This document shows positions 1 to 7,614 of a stretch of DNA of 64,000 nucleotides, in pieces. The position numbers were made by a program, and so were the translations under genes. The stretch comes from Endozoicomonas euniceicola (lineage in GTDB: Bacteria > Pseudomonadota > Gammaproteobacteria > Pseudomonadales > Endozoicomonadaceae): the NCBI RefSeq assembly GCF_025562755.1, contig NZ_CP103300.1, positions 4,651,001 through 4,715,000 of the forward strand. The letters are read 5' to 3'. The notes under the pieces were generated by a model. It ran no database searches, was not told the DNA's origin, and was given only the letters and a program-made list of their open reading frames with translations. Position 1 is the first letter of the stretch; the number at the start of each line of letters is the position of its first letter.

Positions 1-346
1 ATGGCTGCATACCGGGAACCCCTGTTGTATGAGTGTCAACCATGATCCAGGCTGATTGTCGAAACCCTCTTGGTTTCAGTGAAATCTCGAACGCTGTATG
101 CGGGGGGATATAACACAGACTCTGCGCCTGAAGCGCATATTCCTTACCGGCCACCTGTAGCAGACCATGACCATCCAGCGTGGCCGAGAACATAGCCCAT
201 TGCGTAAATTCACGCTTGATGTGATGAATTTCATGCAAATCGGACAAGCCTGCCACAAAGACTCCGATGGACTGGAACTCCGGATAGTCTCGCTGGCATA
301 AAAACCGTTCCCGACATTCTGGCCCAACTTCAATTATTTCATCCAT
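1..346 (-). CDS. AraC-type transcriptional regulator, N-terminal part (cut by window edge)
   Basis: The minus-strand frame is open from an ATG at 346 to base 1, so only about 115 residues are visible. They form a small beta-rich, cupin-like sensor: a stretch around VAGKEYAL is followed by YIPPHTAFEISL and WIMVDTHT. This pattern is typical of the N-terminal ligand-binding half of AraC-family activators. The C-terminal helix-turn-helix pair lies outside the window, so the family call rests on the sensor alone. The gene diverges from the esterase gene at 446, about 100 bp away, which suggests it regulates that gene; this is inference. Confidence 0.55.
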   Translation of the reverse strand, partial: MDEIIEVGPECRERFLCQRDYPEFQSIGVFVAGLSDLHEIHHIKREFTQWAMFSATLDGHGLLQVAGKEYALQAQSLCYIPPHTAFEISLKPRGFRQSAWIMVDTHTTGVPGMQP

Positions 347-445
347 GGGCGGTTTTTAAAGGTTTATGGGGTTTTCTCAAACGAAATCGATCATTCAAAC
401 CCAGATAATAGAGAGATTTAAAAATGAGAACCAAGGGTAATGGAT

Positions 446-1711
446 ATGAAAAAAAACATTATGACCTGCGTCATGCTGGCAACCACATTGGCGCTGACCG
501 GCTGTAACTCTGACTCTGATGACGATACCGACAAAGTAGTGGGCTGCCCGTCAAAGCCTGCTGATCGAACGATAACCCTGTGTGTAACGGCTCTGCCTGA
601 AAGCCACCCCAGCGGTGACCAGATTTATCTGGCAGGCACTATGAATGGCTGGCATGCAGGCGGTGAGGCTGATCAGGAAATCATTCTGGAAGATCACGGC
701 AACGGTAGTTACAGCTATCACCTGCACTTTGCTGAAGATACCAATATCCACCAGTTCAAGTTCACTCGTGGCAGTTGGGAATCAGTTGAGATTGATGCTG
801 ACAACTATGACATACCCAATCGCAGTGTAGAGTTTAGCGGACAATACCGTGTGGAGGACATGCAAATTGCCAAATGGTCTGATATTGACGGCTCCTTTGG
901 TGGGCGACCCACGGTGGTAGGAAACCTGAAGCTACATACCATTGACGCTTTCCCTATAAACGACGGAGAAAGAACGGTTCGGGTCTGGCTTCCTGAGAGC
1001 TATGATGCGAAACGTGCCGAATCTTTTCCGGTCATCTACGCCTGGGATGGTCAGAACCTGTTTGACGAGCGAACCGCTGGCTATGGCATGGAGTGGAAAG
1101 TTGACGAAACCCTCACCGAGCTGGCGGCTGATCATGTCGTCATTGGTTTTGACAGCCCGACTGGCGACAAAAATGGTCTGTCAGGCCGTAAACGTCGTTA
1201 TATCGAATACAGTGCTTTTGACTGGAAGCATCCAGAAGAAGGTTCTATTGTCACGCGTGGTGATGAGACGGTTGATTTTGTGGTTGATACGCTAATTCCC
1301 AAGTTTGAGAGTGAATATAATATTGGTGGCAGTACCGAAAAACGTACCATCATGGGTTCTTCCATGGGTGGCTACATGAGTTTGTACACCATGAGTTATC
1401 GCCCCAATGTATTTGGCACTGCTCTTGCCCTGTCTCATGCGACTAACGACAATTACGGCGGTGTGGCATTACGCGAATACCTGACTAACACCGGTTTTTC
1501 CAGTGATGCCAAGTTTTACTTTGACATGGGTGATCAGGAAACTGTGGGCAGCTGGGGGCCAACCGAGTGGCTGAATGGACAAAAAGCCATGTCAGAGGTA
1601 TTTAAAACGCTGGGTATCAAAGCTGAAGAGGCTGTTATTGCTGGTGGTCTGCACGATGAGAAGTCATGGTCTAAGCGGTTCCCTGATATCTTTAAACGTA
1701 TGTTGCAATAA
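446..1711 (+). CDS. Lipoprotein esterase (esterase D-like) with N-terminal starch/glycogen-binding-like domain
   Basis: The protein starts with a lipoprotein signal (MKKN..., lipobox LTGC), so it is probably anchored in the outer membrane or facing the periplasm. Next comes a CBM20/CBM48-like beta-sandwich (IYLAGTMNGW, FKFTRGSWE) over roughly residues 40-130. An alpha/beta hydrolase of the putative esterase family (PF00756 type) follows, with the nucleophile elbow GSSMGG and a later GGLHDEKSW providing the likely His. Such proteins deacylate sugars, siderophores or other esters; the substrate is unknown. ATG 446 is preferred over ATG 440 because the AAGGG at 433-437 is only 2 nt from 440 but 8 nt from 446. 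Confidence 0.75.
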   Translation: MKKNIMTCVMLATTLALTGCNSDSDDDTDKVVGCPSKPADRTITLCVTALPESHPSGDQIYLAGTMNGWHAGGEADQEIILEDHGNGSYSYHLHFAEDTNIHQFKFTRGSWESVEIDADNYDIPNRSVEFSGQYRVEDMQIAKWSDIDGSFGGRPTVVGNLKLHTIDAFPINDGERTVRVWLPESYDAKRAESFPVIYAWDGQNLFDERTAGYGMEWKVDETLTELAADHVVIGFDSPTGDKNGLSGRKRRYIEYSAFDWKHPEEGSIVTRGDETVDFVVDTLIPKFESEYNIGGSTEKRTIMGSSMGGYMSLYTMSYRPNVFGTALALSHATNDNYGGVALREYLTNTGFSSDAKFYFDMGDQETVGSWGPTEWLNGQKAMSEVFKTLGIKAEEAVIAGGLHDEKSWSKRFPDIFKRMLQ

Positions 1712-1727
1712 CGTGTTGTGAATCGCC

Positions 1728-1821
1728 ATTCATAGGGAAGACATTAAATGAAGGCCATTGCTATTCATGGGCTGCAGGCCTTGTGTAACAGAGTTTTTGA
1801 CTTAATGTCGCCCCTATGAAT
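1728..1821. repeat. Long imperfect inverted repeat between the esterase gene and the transposon end
   Basis: The arms 1728-1747 and 1802-1821 match at 17 of 20 positions (ATTCATAGGG...ACATTAA and its complement). A nested AAGGCC/GGCCTT pair lies between them. It may be a terminator-like structure for the esterase gene or a small miniature element. It ends 12 bp before the target duplication of the large transposon. Confidence 0.6.
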
Positions 1822-1833
1822 CCACCTTAACAA

Positions 1834-1838
1834 AGAGC
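1834..1838. other. Left copy of target-site duplication (AGAGC)
   Basis: AGAGC lies directly before the transposon's terminal TGTAGAG and recurs directly after the other end at 34421-34425. Five-base duplications are the hallmark of Tn7-type insertion. Confidence 0.92.
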
Positions 1839-1977
1839 TGTAGAGAAATAATAAAAACGCTTACAAGGGGGTTGATTCTAAAGGCCTACAGGTGTGGTTC
1901 ATACGTACCAAGTGATAATAAAAATGCTTACTACAGCCAGCTACTGGTAAAATTCATATAATAAAAACGCTTACAAG
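1839..1977. repeat. Left transposon end with three TnsB-type binding sites
   Basis: Three copies of the site ATAATAAAAACGCTTACAAG occur at 1848-1867, 1915-1934 (diverged: AATGCTTACTAC) and 1958-1977, all in the same orientation. They are spaced 67 and 43 bp apart. Wide spacing on the left and packed sites on the right is the arrangement known from Tn7, where TnsB binds the ends. Confidence 0.88.
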
Positions 1978-2134
1978 TCTCGCTCTACACCCTGAAGCCC
2001 TTTAAAAATGGGGCATCAGGGGTGTCGTGTTGGAATATAGTTTCTATAGACCCCCTCGTAAGGTGCTAAGTATATTGACTCAAGCTCAATAGGGATACTC
2101 AGAAGCACTTTTTCAATAGAAGAGACTAACCCTT

Positions 2135-2665
2135 CTAAGCGTTATATGTTTTTGTGGCGCTCACTAACATGTCAGTCAAATCCTCCAGACTGATTTTTGG
2201 AATATTCTTTCCCGTTTGTCTACAACTTATCTGTAGCGATCCTGAGTGTGGCAGAGTGTTGAAATATTTCTCAACCATGGCTTTTGAATGAAGAGATACT
2301 CTTGGGTCTGAGGCTGTGTTACCTGCTGAATTATTAAGAGCTTCCTTGATGGATGAGGAGTTGGGTTGGATGGTTGGACTATCTGTGATCACAGTACAAC
2401 AACCATAATCGACGAGTGCGTCATGTGTTATATCTCCTTTTCCAGCACTTGATTTGTTAAGTGCTTTGATAGCCTCAGCTGATGAAGGTTTGTTGAGGGA
2501 AATGTGGGCTCCAATAGTAAGTTTTGTATCTGCATCTACCGTAAGGTAAACAATTGGGCGCCCCACTGCTCCAGAACTTTCATCAAAGCAATAGCAATCT
2601 AAAGCTGTATGGCTCAGGTGTAAGGTTTTGAAAATTGGCTTTGGCATTAGTGATACCTCTAACAT
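2135..2665 (-). CDS. Truncated TnsB/TniA-like DDE integrase core lacking the first catalytic Asp
   Basis: The 176-residue protein aligns with the integrase core of TnsB/TniA-type transposases. HTALDCYCFDE leads to GRPIVYLTVD, then NKPSSAEA, DYG, ITDS (Asp95) and KAMVEKYF (Glu132), with 36 residues between the last two acidic residues. The equivalent of the first Asp in the family's IDHT motif is Ser18 (LSHT), and all N-terminal DNA-binding domains are absent, so it is unlikely to catalyse strand transfer. Its ATG overlaps the stop of the 49-codon frame upstream, suggesting translational coupling. It lies about 150 bp inside the left end. It may be a decayed transposase or a retained accessory factor; I cannot tell which. 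Confidence 0.6.
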   Translation of the reverse strand: MLEVSLMPKPIFKTLHLSHTALDCYCFDESSGAVGRPIVYLTVDADTKLTIGAHISLNKPSSAEAIKALNKSSAGKGDITHDALVDYGCCTVITDSPTIQPNSSSIKEALNNSAGNTASDPRVSLHSKAMVEKYFNTLPHSGSLQISCRQTGKNIPKISLEDLTDMLVSATKTYNA

Positions 2666-2808
2666 GTCTGGTTAAAATGTAGCAGGTATTTGGTGCAGAG
2701 CTGTTTTCCCTCATGACAGGTTCGCTTCAGGCTTTCAGCCCTTGCCTTGTTCCTTCGATGATCTGAGAGCGCTGTCAGATAAAGCAGTCTTTCGGGGTTC
2801 AGCCGCAT
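2659..2808 (-). CDS. Small hypothetical protein (49 aa), coupled to the DDE-like gene
   Basis: A short basic frame (starts MRLNPERLLY, ends HFNQTC) follows a strong Shine-Dalgarno (AAGGGGAA) 5-6 nt before its ATG. Its TAG overlaps the ATG of the downstream DDE-like gene. No family is recognised. The good ribosome site and coupling argue for translation, but it could also be part of a decayed larger transposase gene. Confidence 0.4.
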   Translation of the reverse strand: MRLNPERLLYLTALSDHRRNKARAESLKRTCHEGKQLCTKYLLHFNQTC

Positions 2809-2948
2809 TGCTTCCCCTTTTTGTTCATAAAATCATCATAGGGTGGAGTGTTGCTATTAAAAAAACATCCCAGTTATCGGGGGCAACAGGTTCAATTGGT
2901 GCTCCGCAGTGATCCAGAGACCCCGTCAGCTTTTTCCCAAACAGTGTC

Positions 2949-3278
2949 TCAAAGGCTGTAAAGAAGAACCCTCAGCTTATCACCCTTTGTTGTCACCTTT
3001 GCTATCCGTAAATGGTCAGTACCGTCTTCATAAACCGCAGCCACAGCCTTGGCTGCTTCATGTTTTTTGAATAGGGTCGCGTGGGAAAGCTCTCTCGCAT
3101 AGGTGCTGCTGGATATGTTCAGAAACATGATCCACTTCCGGTTGTCTGGAATGATCTGCGAGTAAATGACATAACGGACAGGATTGTCATGTTCCTTTAT
3201 TGCCTCCTTGAGTAAGCGCAGCTCCTCTGAGGATAAATCAGTTTCATATTCGTCATTACTGCCATTTTTGTTAATCAT
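2949..3278 (-). CDS. Hypothetical protein, probably frameshifted near its 3' end
   Basis: The 109-residue product starts at ATG 3278 and contains ELRLLKEAIKEHDNP and KAVAAVYEDGTDHLRIAKVT. No family is recognised. It stops at 2949, but a protein-like frame continues in another register from about 2960 to a TGA at 2825 (FFTAFETLFGKKL, then DHCGAPIEPVAPDNW). A single-base shift near GGTTCTTCTT would join them into a product of about 150 residues. The extended version ends 17 nt before the next gene's ATG, so the three minus-strand frames would form one tight operon reading toward the left transposon end. Confidence 0.45.
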   Translation of the reverse strand: MINKNGSNDEYETDLSSEELRLLKEAIKEHDNPVRYVIYSQIIPDNRKWIMFLNISSSTYARELSHATLFKKHEAAKAVAAVYEDGTDHLRIAKVTTKGDKLRVLLYSL

Positions 3279-3596
3279 ATTTATTCTTCACATTTATCCA
3301 TTTTCCATAGTCATAGCAGCTTATGGGGGAATACGCTGGATAGTTTTATCTCCCTGCCAGTCGAAGATGCTCCCCCGGTAGCCGCTATTTAGCCTTGCAT
3401 ACAAGATCAAAAAATCACCGTTTCAATTCGCAATGGTTCCCAGCATCGAAAGTACAATAATAGATCACTGGTACATGATAATTATCGAAAAATTTTCATT
3501 AAAAATTCACCGAAAGTTAATTTTATCAACTACTTTTTACTCACCCGCTCAGCACAAGCTGAGTTCATAAATGACAAATGTCGTGAGATGAGTTGA
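3279..3596. promoter_or_regulatory. Divergent control region upstream of the cas operon
   Basis: This AT-rich 318-bp gap separates the leftward small operon from cas5. It holds a perfect palindrome GATAATTATC at 3477-3486 and an inverted repeat CTCAGC-acaa-GCTGAG at 3548-3563, 33 bp before the cas5 start. Both are candidate operator sites. I see no gene here, and no promoter hexamers clear enough to assign. Confidence 0.35.
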
Positions 3597-4256
3597 ATGA
3601 CGTTTTGTATCGAAGTTTCTGGTGAGTTTGCTTGTTTTACCCGCCCTGAAATGAGGGTGGAGCGTGTCAGCTATGACGTAATCACCCCATCCGCAGCACG
3701 CAATATTTATCAGGCCATTTTATGGAAACCACAAATGGCCTGGCACATCGACCGGATTGAGGTACTGAATCCCATACGCTGGATGTCTATTCGAAGGAAT
3801 GAGGTGGGTTCGGTGGTTTCTGCCGAAAATGTCCGAAGAGCTATGCGCAGAGGGCAGGGACGATTGCAAATGTTTGTTGAGGATGAACGACAGCAACGGT
3901 CTTCATTAGTTTTGCGTGATGTGTCATATCGGATACATGCACACTTTAGCCTGACAGAAAAAGCTGGCTCTACCGATAACGCTGAAAAATATCTCGGGAT
4001 GTTTTTGCGTAGGGCCAGAAAGGGGCAGGTCTTCAAGCAGCCTTATCTTGGCTGTAGGGAGTTTGCAGCAGATATTGAATTGATCGAGCCAGGACATGAA
4101 TTGAGTAGCTCTATTGATGAAACTCGTGATCTGGGCTGGATGTTTTACGATTTTGACTATTCAGCCAATCCTCCGTCACCACGATTTTTTAACGCCCGGA
4201 TGGAGGGTGGTGTCATCAATATTCCAATGGCAGAGAGTGACGAGGTACAGGGATGA
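3597..4256 (+). CDS. cas5: Type I-C CRISPR protein Cas5 (Cas5d/Cas5c)
   Basis: The 219-residue protein opens with the family pattern (EVSGEFACFTRPEMRVERVSYDVITPSAARNIYQAILWKP) and continues with IRWMSIRRNEV and LRDVSYRIHAHF. The length is normal for Cas5d. In type I-C this subunit is the pre-crRNA endonuclease that replaces Cas6 and then caps the 5' handle of the crRNA. That fits the absence of any cas6 here. It is the first gene of the operon and its stop overlaps the cas8 start (ATGA). No cas3 lies upstream, where canonical I-C loci have it. The ATG at 3597 is preceded by a modest GAG-type ribosome site. Confidence 0.93.
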   Translation: MTFCIEVSGEFACFTRPEMRVERVSYDVITPSAARNIYQAILWKPQMAWHIDRIEVLNPIRWMSIRRNEVGSVVSAENVRRAMRRGQGRLQMFVEDERQQRSSLVLRDVSYRIHAHFSLTEKAGSTDNAEKYLGMFLRRARKGQVFKQPYLGCREFAADIELIEPGHELSSSIDETRDLGWMFYDFDYSANPPSPRFFNARMEGGVINIPMAESDEVQG

Positions 4257-5965
4257 TTCTCCAATCACTCTGCCAGTTTTACCGTTCAGGCTGTATTGAA
4301 TTTGCACCTTTCGGCTTTGAGGAAAAGCCTGTTCCTTTTCTCATAGTCATTAATGATGCCGGTGAGTTTGTCAGTATTGAGGATACAAGACAAACAGTGG
4401 GTAAGCGGAAAATTAGTCAGACATTTCAGGTGCCCCAGGCTGTCAAAAAAACGAGTGGTATTTCAGCAAACCTGTTGTGGGATGTTGCCGAGTATGTGTT
4501 GGGTCTCGATTTCAAGGAGAATCCGGAAAAAACACATAAGCAGTTCAGTGCGTTCAGGACGAGGTTAGAGCCATTTTGTGAGGATGATGAAGTTCAGGCC
4601 GTCCATTGCTTTCTGGCAGGCTTAAATCTGTTGTGTTTACAGAAAAATGAGCACTGGCAAGAGATCGTTGATACTAATTGTCTGTTGTCGTTCAAATTGG
4701 AAGGTCGCGACCACCTGGTATGCCAAAGCGGCACGTTTCTTGATCTCTACAGACAAAGTCTTGAAAACCACTCCGAAAGTACTTTTCTGCCCTGTCTGGT
4801 GACTGGCGATATCACGACACCTGTATTGTTGCACCCAGCCATTAAGAAGCTTCCGGGTGCTCAGAGTTCGGGTGCCAATATTGTGTCTTTTAATCTACCT
4901 GCATTCACTTCTTGGTCAAAAAAACAGGGGCACAATGCGCCTACCAGTCAACATGCTGCCTTTGAATACACTACGGCTCTTAATTACCTGTTGCAGCCTG
5001 ATAACGAGCACAGCATCCAAGTAGGAAATCGCACATTTTTGTTCTGGTCTGAAACAGCCAAAAGCCTTCAATCGGTATTTAAGAGCTTTTTTGTAGAGTC
5101 AACCGACTCTGAAACCAATGCGGTGGATGAAGCTTATGACATAGCTTTTCAATCTCAGGATTGTTGCGCTGAAGACCGCTTTAATGTTCTGGGGCTTGCA
5201 CCCAATAATGCCCGAATTTCTGTCTGTTTATGGCATAGGATTCGGCCTGATGAATTGCTGAATAACCTTTCTATCTGGTTTGAAGATCTGGCAATGAAAG
5301 GGCTCGAAAAATTTGGTCGATCTTCTCTGGAACGATTACTACGCTGCACTTGCCTGCAATTCAAAACTAAATATTTGTCAGACAAGCTGACTGTAAATGT
5401 TCTGGAGTCCATGCTCAAAGGCTCTCGGCTCCCACACTCCTTAATGGTTGCTGTGCTGAACCGCATCCGGGCTGATGAGGGCAAGGTCAGTTACACCAGA
5501 GCAAGCCTGTTAAAAGCCTTTATTAACCGCAAGTATCGTCATGAAGGTAAAAATAATATGCAACTCACCACCGCACTGGACGAAGAAAATAACCAGACAG
5601 GTTATGTGCTAGGGCGACTGTTTTCAGTCTTTGAACGACTCCAGGAAGAGGCGCATAGAAGCAATTTGTCGACTACCATCAGCAGCCGTTATTTCGGTGG
5701 TGCAAGCATTCGACCTCAATCCGTTTTTAATACTCTGTTTAAGCTGCACATACATCACCTGCGTAAACTCCAGAATCCGGGGAGAGTTGTCAATTTCAGG
5801 CAGATGATTGGAGATTTGATGCAAAAAATCGGCAATATCCCCAGTCACCTGTCGTCCGAACAACAATGCCTGTTTGCCGTGGGTTACTACCATCAGAGAC
5901 AGGCATTCTACAGCTCAAATAAAGAACCAGAAATAGATGATGAGGATGACCATGAGTTTGAGTAA
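4253..5965 (+). CDS. cas8c: Type I-C Cascade large subunit Cas8c (Csd1)
   Basis: The 570-residue protein begins with QSLCQFYRSG and has FLFWSETA in the middle. It has the Csd1 signature NARISVCLWHR and a C-terminal GYVLGRLFSVFERLQEEA...SRYFGGAS region. The length is close to usual Cas8c. In canonical I-C this subunit reads the PAM and positions DNA. With no Cas3 nuclease-helicase in the transposon, the complex should bind but not degrade its target. Its start overlaps the cas5 stop by 4 nt and its end overlaps cas7. The last 135 codons contain an internal start for Cas11c. Confidence 0.93.
   Translation: MILQSLCQFYRSGCIEFAPFGFEEKPVPFLIVINDAGEFVSIEDTRQTVGKRKISQTFQVPQAVKKTSGISANLLWDVAEYVLGLDFKENPEKTHKQFSAFRTRLEPFCEDDEVQAVHCFLAGLNLLCLQKNEHWQEIVDTNCLLSFKLEGRDHLVCQSGTFLDLYRQSLENHSESTFLPCLVTGDITTPVLLHPAIKKLPGAQSSGANIVSFNLPAFTSWSKKQGHNAPTSQHAAFEYTTALNYLLQPDNEHSIQVGNRTFLFWSETAKSLQSVFKSFFVESTDSETNAVDEAYDIAFQSQDCCAEDRFNVLGLAPNNARISVCLWHRIRPDELLNNLSIWFEDLAMKGLEKFGRSSLERLLRCTCLQFKTKYLSDKLTVNVLESMLKGSRLPHSLMVAVLNRIRADEGKVSYTRASLLKAFINRKYRHEGKNNMQLTTALDEENNQTGYVLGRLFSVFERLQEEAHRSNLSTTISSRYFGGASIRPQSVFNTLFKLHIHHLRKLQNPGRVVNFRQMIGDLMQKIGNIPSHLSSEQQCLFAVGYYHQRQAFYSSNKEPEIDDEDDHEFE
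5558..5965 (+). CDS. cas11c: Internal in-frame translation product: Cascade small subunit Cas11c
   Basis: Inside cas8c, GAAGGT precedes an in-frame ATG at 5558 with good spacing (about 8-9 nt). The product would be 135 residues starting MQLTTALDEE and containing GYVLGRLFSVFERLQEEA and RYFGGASIRPQSVF. Type I-C systems are known to make their small subunit by internal initiation at this place in cas8c. The conserved start context indicates the transposon's Cascade keeps its belly subunits. Confidence 0.75.
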   Translation: MQLTTALDEENNQTGYVLGRLFSVFERLQEEAHRSNLSTTISSRYFGGASIRPQSVFNTLFKLHIHHLRKLQNPGRVVNFRQMIGDLMQKIGNIPSHLSSEQQCLFAVGYYHQRQAFYSSNKEPEIDDEDDHEFE

Positions 5966-6821
5966 TCGGTATGAGTTTGTTTTTTTGTTTGATGTTACGG
6001 ATGGTAATCCTAATGGAGATCCTGACGTAGGGAACGCTCCCAGAATCGATCCGGAAACCGGTCACGGGCTGGTCACTGATGTTTGTCTCAAACGCAAAGT
6101 CAGGGATTATGTCACTTTGTTGAAGGGGGATGAACCACCGTATTCGATTTACGTCAAGCAAAAGGAGGTATTGAACCAGTTAAATGAGCTGGCCTATAAA
6201 GCTTTTGATATAAAACCGGAAAAGAAAAAACTTCCAAAAAATGTGGATGAGGCCAAGCGGCTTACACAGTGGATGTGCCAGAACTTCTATGATATCCGAA
6301 CGTTCGGACAGGTAATGACGACTGAAGTCAATTGTGGTGAGGTTTATGGCCCGGTACAGATGAAATTTTCCCGATCCATAGATCCTATAACTGACATTGA
6401 GCACACCATTACGCGCATGGCAGTGACCAATGAAAAAGATATGGAAAAAGGTCAAACCATGGGACGGAAGCACACTATCCCTTACGCCCTTTACCGTTGT
6501 CATGGCTATGTGGTGGCTAGTAATGCCGAAAAATCCGGTTTTGATGAGAGCGATCTGGAGTTGTTTTTTACTGCGCTGGAAAACCTTTTTGAACATGACC
6601 GGTCGGCAACCAGAGGGGAAATGTCGGTTTGTGGGCTATATGTTTTTAAGCACAGTAGTCCGCTTGGCAATGCACCCGCAAAAAAATTGTTCAATACTAT
6701 TCAGGTTAAGCCAGTAGCACAGGATACTTTTCCCAGACAGTTTAATGACTATCAGGTAACCGTTGATCAATCTGCTGTTCCTGAAGGGGTTGAGTTGATT
6801 ATTCGTTATGAAGAGGCTTGA
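5952..6821 (+). CDS. cas7: Type I-C Cascade backbone protein Cas7 (Csd2)
   Basis: The product of about 289 residues starts MSLSNRYEFVFLFDVTDGNPNGDPD, the typical Csd2 opening. It contains NCGEVYGPVQ and SRSIDPITDIEHTITRMAV, with GRKHTIPYALYRCHGYV later on. Cas7 polymerises along the crRNA. ATG 5952 is chosen over in-frame ATGs at 5937 and 5946 because GAGGA lies just before it and homologues start with this short N-terminus. It overlaps the end of cas8c. It is the last cas gene: cas4, cas1 and cas2, which normally follow, are missing, so this array cannot acquire spacers by itself. Confidence 0.93.
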   Translation: MSLSNRYEFVFLFDVTDGNPNGDPDVGNAPRIDPETGHGLVTDVCLKRKVRDYVTLLKGDEPPYSIYVKQKEVLNQLNELAYKAFDIKPEKKKLPKNVDEAKRLTQWMCQNFYDIRTFGQVMTTEVNCGEVYGPVQMKFSRSIDPITDIEHTITRMAVTNEKDMEKGQTMGRKHTIPYALYRCHGYVVASNAEKSGFDESDLELFFTALENLFEHDRSATRGEMSVCGLYVFKHSSPLGNAPAKKLFNTIQVKPVAQDTFPRQFNDYQVTVDQSAVPEGVELIIRYEEA

Positions 6822-6997
6822 TCCGCTAACCTCTAGTAGACATCAAAAGATCGGGGTGTTAGCGAATATTATTTGCCATTGAAATCAGTTGGTTAGTTTA
6901 AAGCAAAATATTTGCATATCAGTTTAAAGAGGAAGTAGAGAGGGTTAGCGCAAAGTTGGTCTGTAGCCCTCTATTCATAAGGACTAGATGAGTAGCA
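6822..6997 (+). promoter_or_regulatory. CRISPR leader with repeated GTTAGCG motifs
   Basis: The 176-bp stretch between cas7 and the first repeat holds CGCTAAC at 6824-6830 facing GTTAGCGAAT at 6858-6867, and a further GTTAGCG at 6944-6950. The same 10-mer GTTAGCGAAT recurs upstream of tniQ at 10185-10194. These look like binding sites for one regulator acting on both the array and tniQ. The first pair could also form a weak cas-operon terminator. Confidence 0.45.
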
Positions 6998-7560
6998 GTT
7001 CCCAATCGTGCGGGTGGGTGAGTTGAAACCGGCCTTTATCGTCCTGCTCCACGTCTACCGTGTGTTCCCAATCGTGCGGGTGGGTGAGTTGAAACGGCAT
7101 TGTCCTCGACATACATCTGATGGACCGCCGTTCCCAATCGTGCGGGTGGGTGAGTTGAAACAAGGACACCAAACAAAAGGAAATTCAGTTTCCTTCGTTC
7201 CCAATCGTGCGGGTGGGTGAGTTGAAACAGGGTATCAATATAATAAAGATGTTGAAAAACAAGTTCCCGCTCGTACGGGTGGGTGAGTTGAAACAACATG
7301 ATCATTTTGCGGGAGCTGGGGCTCATGCGTTCCCGCTCGTACGGGTGGGTGAGTTGAAACAAGCAGTTCAAAATTGTCTCAAGTTTGCTTAAGAGTTCCC
7401 GCTCGTACGGGCGGGTGAGTTGAAACATGCGGATGTATGAAATGCTGCGACCAGGTGGGCGGTTCCCACCGTATAGGTGGGTGAGTTGAAACGACCTATC
7501 CCCAAGGCAAAGTGATTATGTTGCACCAGTTCTCGCTCTTGCGGGCGAGTGAATTGAAAC
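6998..7560 (+). CRISPR. CRISPR array, 9 repeats and 8 spacers, with degenerate distal repeats
   Basis: Repeats are 32 nt (31 in one case), beginning GTTCCC and ending GAGTTGAAAC, a type I-C style 3' end. Starts: 6998, 7064, 7130, 7197, 7263, 7329, 7395, 7462, 7529. Spacers are 34-36 nt. Repeats 1-4 share CAATCGTGCGGG. Repeats 5-6 share CGCTCGTACGGG, a compensated stem, and repeat 7 varies further. Repeat 8 is 31 nt (CACCGTATAGG) and repeat 9 differs most (GTTCTCGCTCTTGCGGGCGA, then ATTGAAAC). Degeneration increases away from cas7, so the leader is on the cas side. In I-F3 CASTs, atypical distal repeats flank the self-site guide, which makes spacers 7 and 8 (7427-7461, 7493-7528) the ones to examine. 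Confidence 0.95.
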
Positions 7561-7614
7561 GAACGAGGGGTGATCAATGCTTACAGGTCTCTGTCGTTCC
7601 TTTCCTATCCATTT

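Noticed and set aside
3419..3430. GTTTCAATTC upstream of cas5 as a stray inverted CRISPR repeat
   Set aside because: Only about 10 bases match the repeat end and the rest bears no resemblance.
6984..7577. Open frames on both strands across the CRISPR array
   Set aside because: They repeat MRVGELK or FQLTHPHDWE units and simply translate the repeats.
7561..7600. Sequence after the last repeat as a ninth spacer with a hidden repeat
   Set aside because: No repeat-like sequence follows; treated as trailer.
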